A DNA stretch of 38,328 bases from an uncultured Nitrospinota bacterium (GTDB lineage: Bacteria > Nitrospinota > Nitrospinia > Nitrospinales > VA-1), in assembly GCA_905612265.1 (NCBI GenBank), contig CAJQRI010000067.1, positions 1 through 38,328 of the forward strand, written 5' to 3'. A program made the translations under genes and the position numbers. This document shows positions 8,832 through 17,581 of this stretch, piece after piece (positions within the stretch are counted from its first letter, which is position 1; each line of letters opens with the position of its first letter). The notes beneath the pieces are model-generated. The model saw nothing but the letters and a program-made list of their open reading frames with translations, did not search any database and had not been told where the DNA came from.

Positions 8832-10157
8832 GTGAATGACTTTTTAACAGTTATCGGTGCAGGACTTGCGGGGTCTGAAGCGGCCTGGCAGGCGGCTGAA
8901 CGGGGTGTGCAAGTTATTTTGTATGAAATGCGTCCGGTTGTCCGTAATCCTGTTCATAAAACCGAAAATTTTGCCGAGCTCGTTTGCAGTAACTCTTTAG
9001 GGAATAACTTTCCTCATTCTGCACCCTTCATTCTTAAAGAAGAACTCCGTATTTTTAATTCCATTATTATCGCATCCGGTGATAAAAATTCCGTTCCTGC
9101 GGGTTCCGCCCTTGCTGTTGACCGAGACTTGTTTTCTCAGGAAATTACTGAGAAGTTAGCCAATCACCCCAATATTACTATCAAGCGAGAAGAGGTTGTG
9201 GATATTCCTCATGAAGACCCGGTCATTATTGCCACCGGTCCCTTAACTTCACCAAAGTTGTCAGAACAAATTTCAAAGTTAATTGGTCAGGAATATCTAT
9301 ATTTTTACGATGCGCTGTCTCCTATCGTTAATGCAGACTCGATAGATTATGACAAAGCATTTTTTGCTTCTCGTTACGATAAGGGAGATGCTGACTACTT
9401 GAATTGTCCGATGAGCGAGGAACAATATTATACGTTTATCCGAGAATTGAAGGCAGCGGAAAAGATGGAATTTGCCACATTTGAAAAGCCTGCTTATTTT
9501 GAAGGATGTATGCCTATTGAAGTGCTTGCTGATCGAGGAGATCGCACTTTAGCATTTGGTCCTTTGAAACCCGTAGGTCTGCCTGATCCTAAAACCGGTA
9601 AAATAGCTTATGCTGTTGTTCAATTACGTCGGGAAAACCGTGATAGTTCTGCTTACAATCTGGTAGGGTTCCAAACTAAACTGACTTACCCAGAACAGAA
9701 AAGAATTTTTTCTATGATTCCAGGTTTGGAGAATGCTGAATTTTTCCGATTAGGTGCCATTCATAGAAACACCTTTATAAATTCACCTAGTCTTTTAAAT
9801 AACGAGTTACAGTTGAAGAGTAGATTAGAAAATTATTTTGCAGGCCAGATTACTGGAGTGGAGGGGTATGTTGAATCGTCTGCGATGGGGCTTTTGGCGA
9901 GTTTGAGCGCGGTGGCAAAAATCACTGGACAGGCTTATACGCCTCCGCCTGCCGATACAGCATTGGGTGCATTGATAAATTACTTGACCAAGTCACGTAG
10001 TAAAGGATTTCAACCCATGAATATTAATTTTGGTTTGTTTTGGGTTCAAGATATGAAGATTCGCGATAAAAAAATGCGAAATGAGAAGATTGCAACAAAT
10101 GCACTGGAAAAAATAAAACAATGGAAGGACGGACTTTCTATTCCCACCCACTCATAG
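8832..10157 (+). CDS. trmFO: Folate-dependent tRNA(m5U54) methyltransferase TrmFO
   Basis: TrmFO makes 5-methyluridine at position 54 of tRNA using methylenetetrahydrofolate and FAD. The 441-residue product starts at GTG, 6 bases after topA. It opens with the FAD-binding Rossmann motif VIGAGLAGSEAAWQAAERG, followed by the family signature FAELVCSNSLG. Later blocks include YFEGCMPIEVLADRG, LRFGPLKPVGL-like FGPLKPVGLPDP, and ESSAMGLLASLSA, which carries the second flavin-contact region. No Shine-Dalgarno sequence is evident, in keeping with coupling to topA. In many bacteria xerC and hslV follow; here a strong terminator follows and no xerC is present. Confidence 0.97.
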   Translation: MNDFLTVIGAGLAGSEAAWQAAERGVQVILYEMRPVVRNPVHKTENFAELVCSNSLGNNFPHSAPFILKEELRIFNSIIIASGDKNSVPAGSALAVDRDLFSQEITEKLANHPNITIKREEVVDIPHEDPVIIATGPLTSPKLSEQISKLIGQEYLYFYDALSPIVNADSIDYDKAFFASRYDKGDADYLNCPMSEEQYYTFIRELKAAEKMEFATFEKPAYFEGCMPIEVLADRGDRTLAFGPLKPVGLPDPKTGKIAYAVVQLRRENRDSSAYNLVGFQTKLTYPEQKRIFSMIPGLENAEFFRLGAIHRNTFINSPSLLNNELQLKSRLENYFAGQITGVEGYVESSAMGLLASLSAVAKITGQAYTPPPADTALGALINYLTKSRSKGFQPMNINFGLFWVQDMKIRDKKMRNEKIATNALEKIKQWKDGLSIPTHS

Positions 10158-10241
10158 AAATATTGTCTGGAGTTTTTCTAGACAATACAGATGGCCAAAA
10201 CTTGCTTCAGGTCGCAACCCCCTTTAAATGTTTTATAAATT

Positions 10242-10268
10242 CCATCCTGCTTCAGGGATGGTTTTTTT
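10242..10268 (+). terminator. Rho-independent terminator of the topA-trmFO unit
   Basis: CCATCC pairs perfectly with GGATGG around an 8-base loop (TGCTTCAG), immediately followed by seven T residues. It lies 84 bases downstream of the trmFO stop. Confidence 0.9.
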
Positions 10269-10501
10269 AGTTTAAAAATATGGACACGTTCCCCGCTTCC
10301 GTAAAAAAATAAATTTTTAGATTTATCTTAAAACCGTACTGCAAGTCGAAAAAAATCAAATTTAAACAGCCGTAGGTAGATTCATAAGGCAGTGGAATAT
10401 TTCAGTTATATTAATAGTGGCGTTGATCGGTGTAGATATGTGCGAAGGAAATACTTGGAATATAGTGGTGATGAAGGAGGTTGAATGAATAGAAACATGA
10501 C
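10269..10501. other. Non-coding remainder between trmFO and parE
   Basis: This AT-rich stretch has no convincing gene. Near its end a very good Shine-Dalgarno (AAGGAGG) precedes an ATG at 10484 by five bases, but that frame closes after only six codons (MNRNMT). It may be a leader peptide or the relic of a gene lost beside parE. A weak minus-strand hairpin at 10303-10326 is listed separately. Confidence 0.4.
10303..10326 (-). terminator. Weak candidate terminator for parC-parE
   Basis: On the minus strand ATAAAT pairs with ATTTAT around a 6-base loop and is followed by a run of seven T. The stem is all A-T, so it would be weak. It is nevertheless the only hairpin plus T-run I find downstream of the parE stop. 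Confidence 0.25.
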
Positions 10502-12391
10502 CTAAACATCGAGGTCCTGAACAAACTCGGCTTTTTCTTTTATGAATTTGAACCGCGTTTCGGCATTTTTCCCCATTAGTTCGGAAACTGTTTTGCTGGC
10601 CTGTTCGGCCGACCCAAGTGCTACTCGAATAAGGGATCGGGATTTTTTGCTCATGGTCGTTTCTTTCAAGTCAGAGGAGGGCATCTCTCCGAGCCCTTTA
10701 AAACGGCCTATTTCGTATGAACTACCGTTTAAGTCGTCAATAATTTTATCTTTTTCCTCATCGGTCAAGGCATAAAACAGTTTTTTTCCGGCATCGATAC
10801 GATATAAAGGTGGTTGAGCAATAAATAGATGCCCTTTTACAATGATTTCTGGAAGGTATCTATAAAAAAACGTAAGAAGAAGGGTGCAAATGTGTGCTCC
10901 GTCAACATCAGCATCGGTCATTATGATGACTTTCCCATAGCGAAGCTTATTGTAATCAAATTTAGGACCTATTCCGGTACCACATGCAGAAATGAGATTT
11001 TGAATCTCCGTATTTGCCAAAGCCTTTGCAAGGGTTGCGGTTTCTACATTCAGTATTTTTCCGCGAATGGGAAGAATAGCTTGGGTTTTCCGGTCTCTTG
11101 CCATTTTGCTGGAACCGCCTGCGGAGTCACCTTCACAAATAAAGAGTTCTGCTTGATCTTTATCTGTCGTGGCGCAATCGGAAAGTTTTCCTGGTAAATT
11201 GAGTCGATGTGAAATATTGGTTTTTCTCTGAACCGCATCCTTCGCCTGACGAGACGCGATGCGGGCTTGGGCGGAAAGGATGATGCGGTTAGCAAGAATA
11301 TTTCCCAAACTCTGATTTTCATTTAAGTAGTTTTCTAGAGTGTGGTTGACCACAGACTCCACCTGTGATGTGATTTCCGAATTCAATCGTCCTTTAGTCT
11401 GGCCTTGAAACTCCACTTCTCCTTGCAGGTACACGTTGATAATGGCAACGAGACCTTCTCGAACATCTTCCCCTGTGATTCCAGGTATACTTTTGGGGAG
11501 CAGTTTGCGTCTGTCAATATAGGCGCGAATCGCTTTAGTCATGCCATTACGGAAACCGTTCTCGTGGGTGCCTCCGTCAATCGTGCGGATGGAGTTGGCG
11601 AAAGAAAGAATTTGAGTATCGGTGCTTGATGTCCAGTAAAATGCTGTTTCTAACTTTAAGTTCTTATCTTCTTTTTCTACGTAGAAAGGCTTCTCCATCA
11701 AAGTATCTTTCTTACCGATAATTTTCTTTATGTAATCCTGAATCCCGTCCGGGTAATGAAACAAGTGTGTGTTTTTGTTTTCATTGACGATTATTTTAAG
11801 TCCCTTATTGAGGAAGGCTTTCGATTCGGCCCGCTCCAAAATAAGTTTGGGATTGAATTCTGTCTTTGGAAAAATTTCCCCGTCCGGTTTGAAATATATG
11901 GTGGTGCCATAATTTCGTGTGGGTTTTTCTTTTGTGATTTTTGTGGTGGGCTCACCCCTTGAATATGTCTGACGCCATTCAAATCCGTCCCGGCGGGAAG
12001 TTGCGATAAGGTTCTCCGACAGGGCGCAAACTACAGCCATGCCAACTCCATGAAGACCGCCGGATACCTTGTAATTGCCCTGGCCGAACTTACCCCCTGA
12101 ATGCAAGGTGGTGAAAAGTATTTCCATAGCACTCTTGTTTGTATTGCGGAACTGGTCTACCGGGATCCCACGTCCATCATCCTTAATGGTGACGCTATGG
12201 TCCTTATCCAAAGTCACTTCGATAGTGTCGCAATGTCCGTTTAGTGCTTCATCTACCGAGTTGTCAAGGATTTCCCAAAGTAAGTGGTGCAGGCCCGTTG
12301 ATGATGTAGAACCAATATACATGCCCGGACGTTTGCGAACTGGGTCAAGGCCTTCGAGAACTTGGATATCTTCAGAGCGGTATTTTGTCAT
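10502..12391 (-). CDS. parE: DNA topoisomerase IV subunit B
   Basis: ParE is the ATPase half of topoisomerase IV, which unlinks daughter chromosomes. The 629-residue length fits ParE rather than the longer GyrB forms. GHKL ATPase motifs are LLWEILDNSVDEAL (catalytic Glu and Mg-binding Asn), DDGRGIPVD and GLHGVGMAVVCALSE. The Toprim domain shows ELFICEGDSAGGS and IMTDADVDGAHI, and the C-terminus has RFKGLGEMPSSDLKETTM. The ATG lies 5 bases after the parC stop with only a weak ribosome site, so translation is probably coupled to parC. The order parC then parE is the reverse of many genomes. GyrB was considered, but length and neighbour favour ParE. Confidence 0.93.
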   Translation of the reverse strand: MTKYRSEDIQVLEGLDPVRKRPGMYIGSTSSTGLHHLLWEILDNSVDEALNGHCDTIEVTLDKDHSVTIKDDGRGIPVDQFRNTNKSAMEILFTTLHSGGKFGQGNYKVSGGLHGVGMAVVCALSENLIATSRRDGFEWRQTYSRGEPTTKITKEKPTRNYGTTIYFKPDGEIFPKTEFNPKLILERAESKAFLNKGLKIIVNENKNTHLFHYPDGIQDYIKKIIGKKDTLMEKPFYVEKEDKNLKLETAFYWTSSTDTQILSFANSIRTIDGGTHENGFRNGMTKAIRAYIDRRKLLPKSIPGITGEDVREGLVAIINVYLQGEVEFQGQTKGRLNSEITSQVESVVNHTLENYLNENQSLGNILANRIILSAQARIASRQAKDAVQRKTNISHRLNLPGKLSDCATTDKDQAELFICEGDSAGGSSKMARDRKTQAILPIRGKILNVETATLAKALANTEIQNLISACGTGIGPKFDYNKLRYGKVIIMTDADVDGAHICTLLLTFFYRYLPEIIVKGHLFIAQPPLYRIDAGKKLFYALTDEEKDKIIDDLNGSSYEIGRFKGLGEMPSSDLKETTMSKKSRSLIRVALGSAEQASKTVSELMGKNAETRFKFIKEKAEFVQDLDV

Positions 12392-12396
12392 GGTAT

Positions 12397-14673
12397 TTAT
12401 TTAATTTTTAGTATGGCTTTGCGTTTGGAAATAATTACACCCTGACTACCGCGTTTGCAGAGACGGACGCTTTTTACAGTGATTACTTTGTCATCACCGG
12501 AGCTGAATTCAAGTGTGACTTTATCCTTTAGGCTTACAAATTTGAATCCGATTAAATTACTTTCCCCAGGCTTCATGAGGATTACTCCTTTGCCTGAACC
12601 TGTCAGTTGGGCTACCTCATCTGTGGGGATGATCACGGCTTTTCCCTTGGCAGAGGCTAGAACAACGTGGTCGTGTGTTACTGGAGCGAAACCGATCATG
12701 TTGTCATCATCCTTCAAGCCCATGATTTTTCTTCCTGATCGTGTGGTTTCGGTCAGGTTGGATAATGGAAACCGAAAACCAAAACCATTAGCACTTACGA
12801 CCATGAACTCTTGGTCGCCTTTCTTTTGTTTATTCTTTTTACTGAAGTTCAGCAAAGCTTGGCCTGTTGCGATCGGTGTAATCGAACCGTCACCTGCGGA
12901 TGAAAGTGCTAGCATGCCTATCACCTTTTCCCCGTCACCAAATTTAAATAGACTTTGTATGGGCTCGCCAAAACCACTCCTTGCGTAAGGTAGATTGTAA
13001 ACCTTGGATACATAAACGGTTCCAAATGATGTGAACATTGCAAGCAGATTTTGTGTGTTGGTTTGCAGAGTATCGAGCAGTTGGTCGTTCTCTTTGAACT
13101 TGAGGGTTGTAGGGTCACTCAGATTTTTCAATTTCCTGATCCAACCATTTTGGCTGAGGACAATATGCACATCCTCATGTTCAATGAAGTCTTCTTCATT
13201 GTACTCGATTCTTTTGACAGTTTTAATTTGAGTGACGCGTTTATCTCCGTGTTTCTTTTTGATTTCTTCAAGCTCTTCTCGCACTAAATCCCAAATTTTT
13301 TGGGATGATGCGAGAATAGACTGGATTCTTTTTTGCTCGGCGAGTTTCTCTTCTTGCTCTTGCAGAATCTTCGCCATTTCCATTCCAACCAGTCTGTAAA
13401 GAGGGATCTCAAGGATTGAGCTGGTCTGATCGTCATCTAGCTTAAAGTAATTTTGTAGTTTTTCGTGAGCTTCCTTGCGGGATTTGGAAGATCGTATCAG
13501 CTTTAAGGCTTGGTCCAGCTCATTAAAAATTATTGCGAATGCCGTAAGGAGGTGCAGGCGTTTTTCGATAAGAGCCAACTCGTAATTCAACCTGCGTGTG
13601 ATCACCTGCGTGCGAAATTTCAAGAACTCCTGACATATTTCCAGAAGGGACAGGCGTTCGGGTTCTCCGCTTGGTTTGAGGCAGTTAAAGTTGACTTGGA
13701 AATTATTTTCCAGTTCGGTGTGTTTGAAAAGATAGCTCATCAATTTGTTTTCATCGGACGTACTTTTAATCTCAAGCACGACTCGAACCTTTTCATCACT
13801 CTCATCCCGGACATCGGTAAGGGCAGGGAGTTTTTTAGCAATGATGATTTCTGCGATCTTTTCTATCAACCGGGATTTATTGACGCTATATGGAATGGCC
13901 GTGAGAATGATCTGTTTTTTGCCTCGAGGCAGTGATTCGATCTTCCATAGCCCGCGAATTTTTATTGCACCTAAACCAGATTCATAAGCCAACTGCAAGT
14001 TAGCTTTACTGTTTAGAATGATGCCTCCTGTGGGAAAGTCAGGGCCCTTTATATGTTTCATAAGGTCGGCCACAGTTTGATCAGGGGTGTCGATCAATGA
14101 AATTAAAGCCGACATCACTTCATTTAAATTGTGGCTGGGAAATGAGCAGGCCATTCCTACTGCAATACCAGATGAACCGTTGATCAATAAGTTGGGGATG
14201 CGTGACGGTAGTACGACAGGTTCTTTTAAGGTGTTGTCATAATTAGAGCGGAATTCGACAGTGTTCTTTTTAATATCCTGTAGCAAATAAGAAGTGATGG
14301 GTGTCAATCGACCTTCGGTATAACGGTAGGCGGCCGGCGAATCTCCATCCATAGAACCAAAATTCCCTTTTCCATCTACCAAGGGATAACGCATGGAAAA
14401 ATCCTGGGCCATGCGTACCATGGATTCATAAGTGGAGGCGTCTCCATGTGGATGGTACTTACCGAGCACCTCACCGATGATCTTGGCAGATTTGACATGC
14501 TTGCTGGCAGAATTCATACCCATACTTTCCATTGCAAACAAGATCCTGCGATGGATAGGTTTCAAACCATCCCTTACATCAGGAAGAGATCGAGAGACAA
14601 TTGTTGAAAGCGCGTAGGTCAGAAATCTTGTTTCGAGTTCGTGTTGTAAATCAGAAGTTTTTTCCTGCCCCAT
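12397..14673 (-). CDS. parC: DNA topoisomerase IV subunit A
   Basis: ParC is the DNA-cleaving subunit that works with ParE. The 758-residue protein has the winged-helix core RDGLKPIHRRILFAM and the catalytic tyrosine Y118 in AAYRYTE. The tower and coiled-coil region is followed by a degenerate C-terminal beta-pinwheel. No GyrA box (QRRGGKG-like) is visible, which supports ParC over GyrA. The fluoroquinolone-contact stretch reads HPHGDASTYE. The residue equivalent to E. coli ParC Ser80 is therefore alanine (A79), while the acidic Glu (E83) is kept. The gene begins the parC-parE operon; its promoter probably lies in the divergent region shared with the Mrp gene. Confidence 0.92.
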   Translation of the reverse strand: MGQEKTSDLQHELETRFLTYALSTIVSRSLPDVRDGLKPIHRRILFAMESMGMNSASKHVKSAKIIGEVLGKYHPHGDASTYESMVRMAQDFSMRYPLVDGKGNFGSMDGDSPAAYRYTEGRLTPITSYLLQDIKKNTVEFRSNYDNTLKEPVVLPSRIPNLLINGSSGIAVGMACSFPSHNLNEVMSALISLIDTPDQTVADLMKHIKGPDFPTGGIILNSKANLQLAYESGLGAIKIRGLWKIESLPRGKKQIILTAIPYSVNKSRLIEKIAEIIIAKKLPALTDVRDESDEKVRVVLEIKSTSDENKLMSYLFKHTELENNFQVNFNCLKPSGEPERLSLLEICQEFLKFRTQVITRRLNYELALIEKRLHLLTAFAIIFNELDQALKLIRSSKSRKEAHEKLQNYFKLDDDQTSSILEIPLYRLVGMEMAKILQEQEEKLAEQKRIQSILASSQKIWDLVREELEEIKKKHGDKRVTQIKTVKRIEYNEEDFIEHEDVHIVLSQNGWIRKLKNLSDPTTLKFKENDQLLDTLQTNTQNLLAMFTSFGTVYVSKVYNLPYARSGFGEPIQSLFKFGDGEKVIGMLALSSAGDGSITPIATGQALLNFSKKNKQKKGDQEFMVVSANGFGFRFPLSNLTETTRSGRKIMGLKDDDNMIGFAPVTHDHVVLASAKGKAVIIPTDEVAQLTGSGKGVILMKPGESNLIGFKFVSLKDKVTLEFSSGDDKVITVKSVRLCKRGSQGVIISKRKAILKIK

Positions 14674-14872
14674 GAAGTGGTCCCAGTTTGTTTTGAAGTT
14701 TAAGAAAAGATGGGTGGTTCGGCTTGACGTTTGTGGTTTGCGGTCTTATATAGTTTCCAGGCTAGAAGTTTTTGAGCGTGGACAGCAGGTTTTTATTTTA
14801 AGTATTAATTTCAACAAGTTAGAGACTTTTTCCTTTTTTATCTGTAATTCTCACTAATCAGCAGATGTCCAT

Positions 14873-14905
14873 ATATTGTAGGTCTGTTTTGTTTATATAC
14901 AATAT
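14873..14905. promoter_or_regulatory. Symmetric promoter/operator in the parC-mrp divergent gap
   Basis: ATATTGTA (14873-14880) is exactly repeated in inverted form as TACAATAT (14898-14905), 17 bases apart. On either strand this reads as TTGTA-16-17-TACAAT, a plausible promoter with a five-of-six -10 and a weak -35. It could serve parC leftward, mrp rightward, or be a dimer binding site. The rest of the 460-base gap (14674-15133) shows nothing else I can name. Confidence 0.35.
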
Positions 14906-15133
14906 AGAAAATTATAAAGCAAGTGAAATCAAGGGTTAACGACGGTCCCTTTTCTAGAACTCCAAAAGACCTTGGAAAATAGTAATGCGATTCATTTCAG
15001 AGAGTTAAAATCTTTTTTAAGAGAGCATCATCTTATAGTGTCTGGTTAAGTACTAAGTATAGATTTTTATTTCCCCCATAATTATAAAGACCCATTACCG
15101 TTTTAGAAAATATTTTTGTTTAAGGAGCGATTG

Positions 15134-16231
15134 ATGTCCGACCCCAAGCTACAAGAAAAAATAATTGATGCACTGAAGACGGTTCAAGATCCTGACTTGC
15201 ATAAAGACATTGTCACCCTTGGGTTTGTCAAGAATATGAATATAGAAGGAGGAAGCGTCAAATTCGATGTTGAATTGACCACACCCGCCTGTCCGGTGAA
15301 AGAGCAGTTGCGTACCGAATGTGAAACGAAGGTCCAGGCTATTGAAGGCGTTGAGAAGGTCGATGTAAACATGACTGCTGTTGTTCGTTCAACGGAGCAT
15401 GCACAGCCAGTTTTGACTGGAGTAAAAAATATCATAGCCGTGGCGAGTGGGAAGGGCGGAGTGGGGAAATCCACAGTTAGTACTAACCTGGCTATTGCTC
15501 TTTCTTTGACAGGTGCTCGTGTTGGCTTGATGGATGCAGATATTTATGGACCCAGCATTCCTCAAATGATGGGCATCCCCATTTCTTCACCAAAAGTGGG
15601 TGAGGAGAATAAGTTTTTTCCTCATGAGAAATATGGGTTGAAAGTAGTTTCCGCCGCATTTTTGACGAAACAGGGACAGCCCTTGATGCTTCGCGGCCCA
15701 ATGCTGGGCGGCATCATCCAGCAATTCCTTCAAAACGTGGAATGGGGTGAACTGGATTATCTGGTTATTGACTTGCCCCCTGGTACGGGTGATGTTCAGT
15801 TAACTCTGACTCAGAAGGCACCCATTTCAGGAGCAGTAGTCGTGACTACCCCGCAAGAGGTGAGTCTGATTGATGCGGATAAAGGCGTGAAAATGTTTCA
15901 GCAGGTCAAAGTGCCTCTTCTCGGTATCGTTGAGAACATGAGCTATTTTGTCTGCGATGGTTGTGACAAGAAACATCATATATTCAGGCAGGGCGGCGGA
16001 AAAACCCTGGCCGACAACTTTGATATTCCGCTTCTTAGTGAAGTGCCGATTATTGAAGCTATTGCAGAAGGTGGGGACTCTGGTATTCCTATTGTCATGT
16101 CTAACCCGGAATCACCTGCAAGTAAGGCCTACAAAGATTTAGCAGGCAAGGTGGCAGCGCAACTCAGTATCAATCAGGCTAACAGCGGAGACAAAGTATC
16201 CGCGTCTTTTGAATTGGATTGGAAAAGTTAG
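15134..16231 (+). CDS. Mrp/NBP35-family Fe-S cluster carrier ATPase with N-terminal MIP18 domain
   Basis: I place the start at ATG 15134, where AAGGAG sits six bases upstream, not at the track's TTG 15116. The ~365-residue product has an N-terminal MIP18/DUF59 domain (residues ~5-80, with VQDPDLHKDIVTLGFV and TTPACPVKEQL). A ParA-like P-loop ATPase follows, with deviant Walker A SGKGGVGKST, LMDADIYGPSIPQMMG and DLPPGTGDVQLT. The CDGC pair (YFVCDGCDKK) is the metal-cluster site in the family. Members bind and pass Fe-S clusters to target enzymes in the cytosol. The DUF971 gene follows 9 bases later, a pairing seen in other bacteria. The product is often named ApbC or Mrp. Confidence 0.95.
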   Translation: MSDPKLQEKIIDALKTVQDPDLHKDIVTLGFVKNMNIEGGSVKFDVELTTPACPVKEQLRTECETKVQAIEGVEKVDVNMTAVVRSTEHAQPVLTGVKNIIAVASGKGGVGKSTVSTNLAIALSLTGARVGLMDADIYGPSIPQMMGIPISSPKVGEENKFFPHEKYGLKVVSAAFLTKQGQPLMLRGPMLGGIIQQFLQNVEWGELDYLVIDLPPGTGDVQLTLTQKAPISGAVVVTTPQEVSLIDADKGVKMFQQVKVPLLGIVENMSYFVCDGCDKKHHIFRQGGGKTLADNFDIPLLSEVPIIEAIAEGGDSGIPIVMSNPESPASKAYKDLAGKVAAQLSINQANSGDKVSASFELDWKS

Positions 16232-16240
16232 AAAGGAATT

Positions 16241-16576
16241 ATGATTATGACTCCCCCTGCACCCAAGAGTATTAAACAGGTGGATGAGTCCACTCTGGGC
16301 ATTTCCTGGAACGATGGACACGACTCGATATATTCGGTTAAAAAGCTACGGGAAAGTTGTCCGTGCGCAAATTGTATCGATGAATGGAGTGGGAAGAAAT
16401 TGATAGCCCCGGGCTCTATTCCCAATGAAATTCGACCACGAAACCTTAAAGCCGTGGGACTTTATGCCTTTCAGTTTGACTGGAGTGACGGGCATAGTAC
16501 CGGGTTCTATACGCATGAGCTTTTGAGACAACTGTGTGAATGTGAAGCCTGTAAAAATAAAGAGACTGAAAGCTAG
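16241..16576 (+). CDS. DUF971 domain protein, partner of Mrp
   Basis: The 111-residue cytoplasmic protein matches the DUF971 family, which is related to the N-terminal domain of gamma-butyrobetaine hydroxylase. The signature is two similar halves: ISWNDGHDSIYSVKKLRESCPC and FDWSDGHSTGFYTHELLRQLC. Cysteines cluster as CPCANC in the middle and CECEAC near the end, which suggests a metal site. It lies 9 bases after the mrp stop with AAAGGA upstream of the ATG, so it is the second gene of an mrp-DUF971 operon. In known cases it is thought to help Fe-S delivery, but its exact role is unproven. An alternative ATG lies two codons downstream. Confidence 0.88.
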   Translation: MIMTPPAPKSIKQVDESTLGISWNDGHDSIYSVKKLRESCPCANCIDEWSGKKLIAPGSIPNEIRPRNLKAVGLYAFQFDWSDGHSTGFYTHELLRQLCECEACKNKETES

Positions 16577-16983
16577 AGAATAATCCATAAACTAGAAAAT
16601 AATTCATTAATTTTGTTACAGACTTGAAACATCGTTGAAACACAACTGGAGTATAGGTTTTCCATAATCAAGCTAGGTTGTTATCCCTGAACTTTCACCT
16701 TCGCCTCTTCCTGAAAAATAGCGGAAGGATATCCAGACAAGCTGTCAAATACAGTAAAAAGTATTCAGAGTTTTTTGGAATATAGACTTTCCAACCCAAA
16801 CGAGAGTAGCAGTCGTCAGGCTGCCCCATTTTTTCTTTTAAGTTGTTAACCTATGGGCTCGGCAGATTGAGGTTTTGATTCTGAAGAAACACTTTTTAGT
16901 TTTTCTTTGAAGGACTGTCAAGCTTATAGAAGGAAGAAGTTAATAGTGCCCCAACTACAGCTGAGGCAAACATTCCTCGTTAA
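16577..16983. other. Non-coding region between convergent Mrp modules
   Basis: About 400 bases with no credible ORF on either strand. A direct repeat of TTGAAACA occurs twice within ~20 bases near 16625. No tRNA, promoter of good quality or mobile-element edge is seen, and I find no clear plus-strand terminator for the DUF971 gene. Confidence 0.4.
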
Positions 16984-17026
16984 GAAGAAAAAAAGAGCTA
17001 TGAGAGAATAAAATCTCATAGCTCTT
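16984..17026 (-). terminator. Strong terminator for the minus-strand mrp-PCP_red operon
   Basis: A perfect 13-bp stem (AAGAGCTATGAGA with its inverted copy) encloses an 8-base loop. Read on the minus strand it is followed directly by a T-rich run (seven T then CTTCTT). It lies ~97 bases downstream of the PCP_red-domain gene stop. Confidence 0.92.
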
Positions 17027-17122
17027 AAAAAAATCTGCTTAGTCGGGAATAAAAATCGGCAATAAGTATCTATCCGCAAATCCGCTTCAAAATTCTGATA
17101 ATTTTTATTTCTGTGCTGGCAT

Positions 17123-17563
17123 TTACATGCCCACTTTTTCTCGGACTTGATCCATGACTTTGGCGTCAATAGTCGTAATACCATTTTCTGTAGCAAAGCT
17201 GATGACAGTTTTCTTAGCCATTCCACGGACGAAGAATGGAACACGTTTGATACGTTCCAATGCTTCCTCGGTCCAAATCAGATCACCTTCAGAGTCGGGG
17301 TTGGTGTTTTTGAGTTCTTCTTTAGCTTGAGCCAAAGAGGAACCGACTGCCGACATGGGTGATGTGCTGACATCGGTGGCACCGCCCATTTCGACCCCCA
17401 GTTTGCTGACAAACTCGGTTTCAAATTTATTGGTGAGCATAGCAATCATGTGGCCACATTTTTTACATTTAAACTTCATCGCAAGATTGGTATTTTCTTC
17501 CGGCATGATGCCATCAGTTTGTGTTTCCATCTTGACGTCACAAGGGATACAAAGGAATTTCAT
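17123..17563 (-). CDS. Zinc-ribbon protein with C-terminal PCP_red domain
   Basis: The 146-residue protein begins with a Cys4 ribbon (CIPC ... CKKCGHM). It ends with a helical ~50-residue domain (WTEEALERIKRVPFFVRGMAKKTVI...) that matches PCP_red, the small domain also found at the end of the light-independent protochlorophyllide reductase subunit. Here no photosynthesis genes are near, so the domain must act elsewhere, perhaps as an Fe-S or metal-protein adaptor. It lies 18 bases after the second Mrp-like gene on the same strand. CAGGAG stands 5 bases before its ATG and a strong terminator follows. The family call is good; the biochemical role is not known to me. Confidence 0.82.
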   Translation of the reverse strand: MKFLCIPCDVKMETQTDGIMPEENTNLAMKFKCKKCGHMIAMLTNKFETEFVSKLGVEMGGATDVSTSPMSAVGSSLAQAKEELKNTNPDSEGDLIWTEEALERIKRVPFFVRGMAKKTVISFATENGITTIDAKVMDQVREKVGM

Positions 17564-17581
17564 TTCGGCTCCTGTATAGAA

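Noticed and set aside
10542-14617. Several plus-strand ORFs of 60-177 codons opposite parE and parC
   Set aside because: They lie antisense to intact, strongly conserved topoisomerase genes and show no recognisable protein features.
15116-15133. TTG start for the mrp gene
   Set aside because: AAGGAG lies inside this extension and at ideal distance from the ATG at 15134.
16620-16645. TTGAAACA direct repeat
   Set aside because: Only two copies exist and no promoter or gene start is near, so it is likely chance.
16924-17244. Minus-strand 106-codon ORF
   Set aside because: It overlaps the PCP_red gene in another frame and runs through the strong terminator; composition is not protein-like.
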